64,000 bases of DNA from SKLM01 sp041687115. Lineage in GTDB: Bacteria > Chloroflexota > Anaerolineae > B4-G1. A program made the position numbers and the translations under genes. The notes beneath the pieces were generated by a model that had not been told where the DNA came from, searched no databases, and saw only the letters and a list, made by a program, of their open reading frames with translations. The stretch is taken from positions 9,154 to 73,153 of the forward strand of contig JAWLCP010000003.1 in NCBI GenBank assembly GCA_041687115.1, in the 5' to 3' direction. Below, one piece after another: positions 59,602 to 64,000 of this stretch (position 1 is the first letter of the stretch; every line of letters begins with the position of its first letter).

Positions 59602-60782
59602 AGATGGAGAAGATCACCATCTGCGGTGGAGGAAACGGGGCGCAGACCCTGGCCTGTATCGCAAGCCGGAATTTGACGTGCCACGTAGACGTGTATGCTT
59701 CCTTCAGGGACGAGGCCGAGAAGCTTCGCGAGGGGATTGAGGCCCACGGAGGGATTGAAGCCAGGGGGGCGGTGCGAGGAACAGGTCGTCCCCACACGGT
59801 GAGCGGCGACGCCGCAGAGGTGATACCAGGCTCGCATGTCGTCGTGCTGGTCGTGCCGGCCTTTGCCCACGAGAGCACGTTGCGCGCGATCGTCCCTTAC
59901 CTGGATAACGGAGCCTGGGTGGGCGCCATGCCCGCTCGCGGCGGGCTTGACTACTGCATGGCGAGGGTCCTGGACGACGCTGGGCGATCCGACGTCACGA
60001 TCTTCGGACTGCAGACGCTGCCATGGGCCTGTCGGATCGCTGAGTATGGTCGCGTCGTTCAGGTCCTGGGGGTGAAGGAGACCGTCGATGCGGCGAGCCG
60101 CCCTGCCGCCCGTCTGGGCCGCATCGCGTCGGTGCTGGAGCAGATGCTGGGCGTTCCCATCGGGGACGGGGGAAGTATGCTGGCCCTCACCCTGGCCAAT
60201 ACGGGACAGATCATCCACCCAGGCATCATGTATGATCTCTTCGCCGATTGGGATGGGGAGACCTTCGATGATGGCCAGGTCCCGTTGTTCTATCAGGGCC
60301 TGAGTGAGGAAGGAGCGGAGAGGCTGGGTGAGCTGAGCCAGGAGATTCAATGCGTCTGTGCGTGCCTCGCGAGTTATTCCTTGGATCTGTCCAGCGTGCA
60401 CGATTTGAGGACCTGGCTGGTTCGATCCTACGGGGACGCGATCCTTGACGCCTCCAGCCTGCACAGCGCCTTTGTGACGAACCGAGCCTACGCCGGACTG
60501 AGGGCCCCGGTCAAGGAGGTGGCCCCCGGGCGGTTCGCGCCCGCGTTTGGCGCGCGCTACCTGGCGGAGGACGTACCGTACGGCCTGGCCGTAAGCCAGG
60601 CCATTGCCCGATTGGCCGGCGTGGAGACCCCCACGATGGACCAGGTCGTCAACTGGGCCAGGCAGAGGCTGGGGGGTGAAGCCGGAGGAGATGAGACCAA
60701 CGATCGAACGCCACAAGCATACGACTTGAACGATCTGGAAGCGCTGATTCGTTTCACCATGGAGCATAGGGAGAGGGTGTGA
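59598..60782 (+). CDS. Octopine/opine dehydrogenase-like protein
   Basis: A 394-residue NAD(P)-dependent dehydrogenase. The N-terminal Rossmann domain is 'ITICGGGNGAQTLACIA'. The C-terminal octopine-dehydrogenase domain contains 'ALTLANTGQIIHPGIMYDLF' (about 193-212), whose Asn and His match the catalytic pair that positions the keto-acid. Opine dehydrogenases join or split an amino acid and a keto-acid through a secondary amine. In an import operon, oxidation of an imported opine-like compound is more likely than synthesis. It starts at GTG overlapping the C45 stop; the ATG two codons later is possible. An acidic tail of about 40 residues follows the domain. Confidence 0.85.
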   Translation: MKMEKITICGGGNGAQTLACIASRNLTCHVDVYASFRDEAEKLREGIEAHGGIEARGAVRGTGRPHTVSGDAAEVIPGSHVVVLVVPAFAHESTLRAIVPYLDNGAWVGAMPARGGLDYCMARVLDDAGRSDVTIFGLQTLPWACRIAEYGRVVQVLGVKETVDAASRPAARLGRIASVLEQMLGVPIGDGGSMLALTLANTGQIIHPGIMYDLFADWDGETFDDGQVPLFYQGLSEEGAERLGELSQEIQCVCACLASYSLDLSSVHDLRTWLVRSYGDAILDASSLHSAFVTNRAYAGLRAPVKEVAPGRFAPAFGARYLAEDVPYGLAVSQAIARLAGVETPTMDQVVNWARQRLGGEAGGDETNDRTPQAYDLNDLEALIRFTMEHRERV

Positions 60783-60855
60783 TGGAGCACATCCTCGTAC
60801 CATTGGAGCGCACCTCATAAGAGGGCGTTCAAAGCACTGTACAGGAGGCGGTACC

Positions 60856-63800
60856 GTGAGTACTGAGACAGAAACACTTGACAGAAGACGGCGCGTGCTG
60901 GCTGGCTCCATCGGAGACTGTGTCCACTCTCTGGGCGTGGAGACGTTCGCCGAGTGGATGGAGGACCGAGGCGAGGGATATATGGCCGTGAAGCTAGGTC
61001 CGGCCGTGGCGATTGATGACGTGATCAACAAGATACGCGAATCGCGGCCGGAGGTGGTGGCCATCTCGATGCGCCTGGGGGATCTGCACGTCGATAAGCT
61101 CATCGGCGAGTTCATCACCAAGGCTGCTCGATATGACCTCTTGCCCGAAGAGAGCGGCATTCGGTACGCGTTTGGAGGACTGCGGCCGGCGGCGAATCTG
61201 GTGCGCGCCATGACGGGCCTTCCAGTGCTGGAGGACAAGTTCTCGCCGCCGGAAGATCGCCACTTTGATCTGGAGGAAGTGGCTGAGAACTACAGCGACA
61301 TCGCAGCATTCCAGAACTTCTTTGCCCTGGTGGTCGATGACTACGTGGGCATGGAGGAGCTGGAAGCCTTCGCCGAAGGCGAGTTCGTGGTGGTGAAATC
61401 GGATGAGATCGAGTGGGCCGATTCCCTCCTGGCGCGCGTCAAACAGGTGCGAGAGCTGGAGAACCGGCCCATCATTCGGGCCCACATTGGCGTCGCTGCC
61501 GACAGCATAGAGCCAACGATCGACGCCGTCGAGAAGATGGCCGATGCCGAGTGTCTGGAGATTGTGTCGCTGGCCCCGGATCAGCCTTCTCAGGAGTATC
61601 TGGCCAAGTTCGTGCGGGGCGAGGAAGACCCGGACAAGTATCTCAAGGGACAGGGTGGTGTCCCGATCCGAACCAAGGAAGATCTGGCCCGGCTCAAGGA
61701 GGCGACGCAGAGGGGCAACTACCCAATGACGCGGATCTACTCCGGGACCGATGAGCTGGTCGAACTGGCGAAGCTCTTCGAAGGGGAGTTCAACATGCCA
61801 TTCCCGGCGGTGCCCATCTTCTTCTACAACGAGTTGGATGGGCGCGGCCCCATATCGATCCGGGATAGCTTCGACGAGCACTTCGAGGTCATGCGCTGGT
61901 GGGCGGAGCAGGGCAAGGCTCTGGAGGTTAACGATCCGCATCAGTGGCAGCTCCGCAACAGCACCGACGACATGCTGGTGACCGATCACGTCATCGCTGG
62001 TGTGGCGGCACTCAGGGCAGGCATCCAGGACTACGTCATGCAGATGATGTACGACCTGCCGCCAGGTGCCTCAGGCCTCAACGACTTGGCCAAGTTCCAG
62101 GCAGCGTACGAGTTGATCGAGCCCTTGACACGCCATTTCAGCTTCCACATCATCAAGGAGACGCGGGGGGGGCTCTCCGATTTCCCTCCGAATCTGGACC
62201 GGGCGAAGGGGCATCTGGCCGTGTCCACCTACTGGCAGATGTACATAGAGCCCGACATTGTGCACGTGGTCAGCTTCTCAGAGGCGCACCACGAAGCCAA
62301 GGCTCAGGACGTCATCGAAAGCTGCGATATTGTGAAGCAGGTGTTTGAAGACTTCTGTAAGGATGATCGTCCTGACGTCTGGTCTGACCCGCGGCTGCTC
62401 AATCGGAAGAGAGAGCTGAAACGGGGGGCGATGTACAACATCCTCCACCTCGCGCTGCTGGGGGGGTACGAGGGGCCGGTCACGGTGGACAACTTCTTCG
62501 AGTGGGCTGTACCGCCAGCGGAGGCCGAGGAGCGAGAGGACCCCGAGCAGCGGAAGCGCAACTATCAGAGCATGCTGCTGAGTTTCATCGACGAGGCAGA
62601 CTATGCCACCGGTCATTGTGGGATGGTCAGCGCCGATACGCTGGAGCTGGCGCTCCAGGTGGGCCTGCTCCAGGCGCCGCAGATCACGGTGCTGGACAAA
62701 CGGTATGAGATGGTCGGCAAGTGCCGCACGAAGATCGTCAACGGTGGCTGTGTGATTGAGGAGTTCGACGGCGTCAAGGTGCGGGACGAGATTGAGCGGG
62801 TCGACATGGTCCGCGAACGGAGTCCCTGGTTCTTCTACAAGGAGATCAGCCAGGCCGATGAAGACCTGTATATCACCGAGACGGCCGAGGCGGTCGATGA
62901 AGAGGTCGTGGAGCAAGCGCGGCGGGATATCGGCATCCACAGTCGAGAGGATCTGGAGGACAAGAAGGTGCTGGTGGTCGACTTCGGCAGCACGTTCTCC
63001 AAGATTGGCATATTCGACACGAAGACGGAGGATTTCCATCTGGAGTATGTACCGACGATCGTCGAGGACCTGCGCCTATCGCTGGCGAACGGCCTGGGCG
63101 TCATGGATGCGTGTAAGCGGGAGGAGGGTTGGGGACCGCTGGGGCGCGCGATGGAGCAATTCGACATCAAGCTGCCCTGTTCGAGCGCGAAGGGCGGGCT
63201 CAAGATGGTCACCGTGGCCCTGACCGCGGATGAGAGCGGCTTCGCCGCCGATCTGGCGGCTCTCACCGCCGGGGCCAAGTTGCTCGCCAGCTACGACGGC
63301 AAGCTCACACCAGAGCAGGCGCAGTCCATCTACGAGGAGGACCAGCCGGAGATCATTCTTCAAGCAGGTGGCGTCGACTTCGGTGGCGACACGGAAACGC
63401 AGCTGCACAACGCGCGCCTGTTGTCCAAGTTCTCGAAGGCGGCCACCTACGCCCGCTACGGCGTGCCGGTGATCTACGCCGGCAATCAGGATATCCGCGA
63501 CGAGATCGAGCGCATCTACAGGCGCGAAGGGGTGGATATTCGCCTCACGCCCAACGTGATGCCGGAGGTCAACACCTTTCACATCGAGGCCGTGAACGAG
63601 TCGATCCGCGAGTTGTTCCAGACGATCATCATCCGAGGCAAAGGCTTCGACGTGGTCGAGGAGTATATGAGCGCGCCGTTCATCCCCACGCCACGCGCGG
63701 CGTTCCGAGGCATCAACCTGCTGGCGAAGGGATACGGCGACGAAGAGGGATTGGGCAACATCATGGCCCTCGATATCGGTGGGGCCACCACGGACTTCTA

Positions 63801-64000
63801 CTCCAACGTCAGCGACAATCCGCTCTACGCCTATCCGGGCGATGATCCTATCCGGAAGGTAAAACGCACGATCCTGAAGACACCCAACACGCCGCTCGCG
63901 TACCGGCGGGTGGAGGGGAAGTACGGCCTGGCCTACGACGCTGAAAACGTGAAGGAGCTGGACCGCTTTCAGAGTGGGGCGATGAGGCGCGATCTGGAGG
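60856..64000 (+). CDS. B12-binding/mutase-like/MutL fusion protein (runs off right edge)
   Basis: An uninterrupted frame of 1048 codons from GTG 60856 (AGGAGG eight bases upstream) to the window end. Residues 14-125 resemble a cobalamin-binding Rossmann domain: 'GSIGDCVHSLGVE' (Asp21, His24, Gly27), 'VAISMRLGDLH' (Ser71-Leu74) and 'FGGLRPAANL' (Gly107-108). The Asp-His spacing is one residue longer than the classic DxHxxG. Residues about 135-690 are an alpha/beta region of TIM-barrel size ('RAHIGVAADSIEPTIDAVEKM', 'FPAVPIFFYNELDGRGPISI', 'GHLAVSTYWQMYIEPD'), with no family I can name. From about 700 it is MutL/GlmL-like: 'VLVVDFGSTFSKIGIFD', 'CSSAKGGLKMVTVAL' (about 775), 'IILQAGGVDFGGD' and 'MALDIGGATTDFYS' (about 971), which are the phosphate loops of an ASKHA ATPase. 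I infer a self-contained B12-dependent mutase with its own reactivase. Confidence 0.85.
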   Translation, partial: MSTETETLDRRRRVLAGSIGDCVHSLGVETFAEWMEDRGEGYMAVKLGPAVAIDDVINKIRESRPEVVAISMRLGDLHVDKLIGEFITKAARYDLLPEESGIRYAFGGLRPAANLVRAMTGLPVLEDKFSPPEDRHFDLEEVAENYSDIAAFQNFFALVVDDYVGMEELEAFAEGEFVVVKSDEIEWADSLLARVKQVRELENRPIIRAHIGVAADSIEPTIDAVEKMADAECLEIVSLAPDQPSQEYLAKFVRGEEDPDKYLKGQGGVPIRTKEDLARLKEATQRGNYPMTRIYSGTDELVELAKLFEGEFNMPFPAVPIFFYNELDGRGPISIRDSFDEHFEVMRWWAEQGKALEVNDPHQWQLRNSTDDMLVTDHVIAGVAALRAGIQDYVMQMMYDLPPGASGLNDLAKFQAAYELIEPLTRHFSFHIIKETRGGLSDFPPNLDRAKGHLAVSTYWQMYIEPDIVHVVSFSEAHHEAKAQDVIESCDIVKQVFEDFCKDDRPDVWSDPRLLNRKRELKRGAMYNILHLALLGGYEGPVTVDNFFEWAVPPAEAEEREDPEQRKRNYQSMLLSFIDEADYATGHCGMVSADTLELALQVGLLQAPQITVLDKRYEMVGKCRTKIVNGGCVIEEFDGVKVRDEIERVDMVRERSPWFFYKEISQADEDLYITETAEAVDEEVVEQARRDIGIHSREDLEDKKVLVVDFGSTFSKIGIFDTKTEDFHLEYVPTIVEDLRLSLANGLGVMDACKREEGWGPLGRAMEQFDIKLPCSSAKGGLKMVTVALTADESGFAADLAALTAGAKLLASYDGKLTPEQAQSIYEEDQPEIILQAGGVDFGGDTETQLHNARLLSKFSKAATYARYGVPVIYAGNQDIRDEIERIYRREGVDIRLTPNVMPEVNTFHIEAVNESIRELFQTIIIRGKGFDVVEEYMSAPFIPTPRAAFRGINLLAKGYGDEEGLGNIMALDIGGATTDFYSNVSDNPLYAYPGDDPIRKVKRTILKTPNTPLAYRRVEGKYGLAYDAENVKELDRFQSGAMRRDLE

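Noticed and set aside
59559..61238. 559-codon minus-strand frame opposite the opine dehydrogenase and the fusion gene start
   Set aside because: Antisense shadow spanning the boundary of two genes with clear motifs and ribosome sites.
1..64000. tRNA, rRNA, CRISPR arrays, insertion sequences, prophage
   Set aside because: Looked for in the gene gaps and not seen: no cloverleaf-like gene, no spaced repeat array, no transposase or integrase motif.

Overview
The window is GC-rich, almost fully coding, and reads as a chromosomal segment of a Chloroflexota bacterium, probably Anaerolineae-like or a neighbouring class. This is inferred from protein style, not from a marker gene. The supporting traits are Thr/Pro-rich spacers in exported proteins, a solute-binding lipoprotein with Val-Glu-Lys-Thr repeats right after its lipobox, a GH57/GH13 glucan cluster, many GTG/TTG starts, and a single long division/cell-wall cluster starting at mraZ. 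No rRNA, tRNA, CRISPR array, transposase or phage gene was seen.

Layout. 1-7.7 kb (minus strand): the N-terminus of a DNA methyltransferase, then three glucan enzymes (GH57, a 1178-aa GH13 protein, GH57 4-alpha-glucanotransferase type). 7.8-13.8 kb (plus): a membrane-anchored surface protein, pth, mfd, two small membrane proteins and an SCP2-like protein, closed by an intrinsic terminator. 13.9-17.9 kb: iron alcohol dehydrogenase, aldehyde:ferredoxin oxidoreductase and a beta-helix lipoprotein. 18.0-35.5 kb: the dcw cluster mraZ-rsmH-ftsL-ftsI-murF-mraY-murD-ftsW-murG-cvpA-murC-murB-ddl-ftsQ-ftsA-ftsZ. murE is absent. Its promoter carries three exactly 10-bp-phased TGGGG repeats, the expected MraZ operator. 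35.9-39.6 kb: a redox patch with a ferric-reductase-like flavocytochrome, a pentahaem cytochrome c and a PepSY-like protein. 39.8-42.5 kb (minus): half-size permease, NarL-type regulator, NarX-type kinase. 42.5-43.2 kb: hairpins and a frameshifted membrane-protein relic. 43.2-47.2 kb (minus): de novo NAD synthesis, with nadC and nadA fused into one gene followed by nadB, behind a long leader. 47.3-49.3 kb: a C39-peptidase/TPR protein and two SHOCT proteins.

49.5-64 kb (plus) is the most novel part, a catabolic island. An RpiR/SIS regulator is followed by a complete oligopeptide-type ABC importer. Interleaved with the importer genes are a pyrrolysine-free MttB-family methyltransferase, a C45 autoproteolytic amidohydrolase/acyltransferase, an opine-dehydrogenase-like enzyme and, running off the right edge, a protein of more than 1048 residues. 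That protein joins an N-terminal cobalamin-binding domain, a mutase-like middle and a MutL/GlmL-type ATPase in one chain. My reading is that the island imports a conjugated or N-methylated amino compound, removes its acyl and methyl groups, oxidises an opine-type linkage and rearranges the carbon or amino skeleton with B12. The substrate is unknown.

Promoters of the form TTGnnn-17-TAnnnT can be read by eye in front of many units. Start codons were chosen by Shine-Dalgarno position and by the usual N-terminus of the family.
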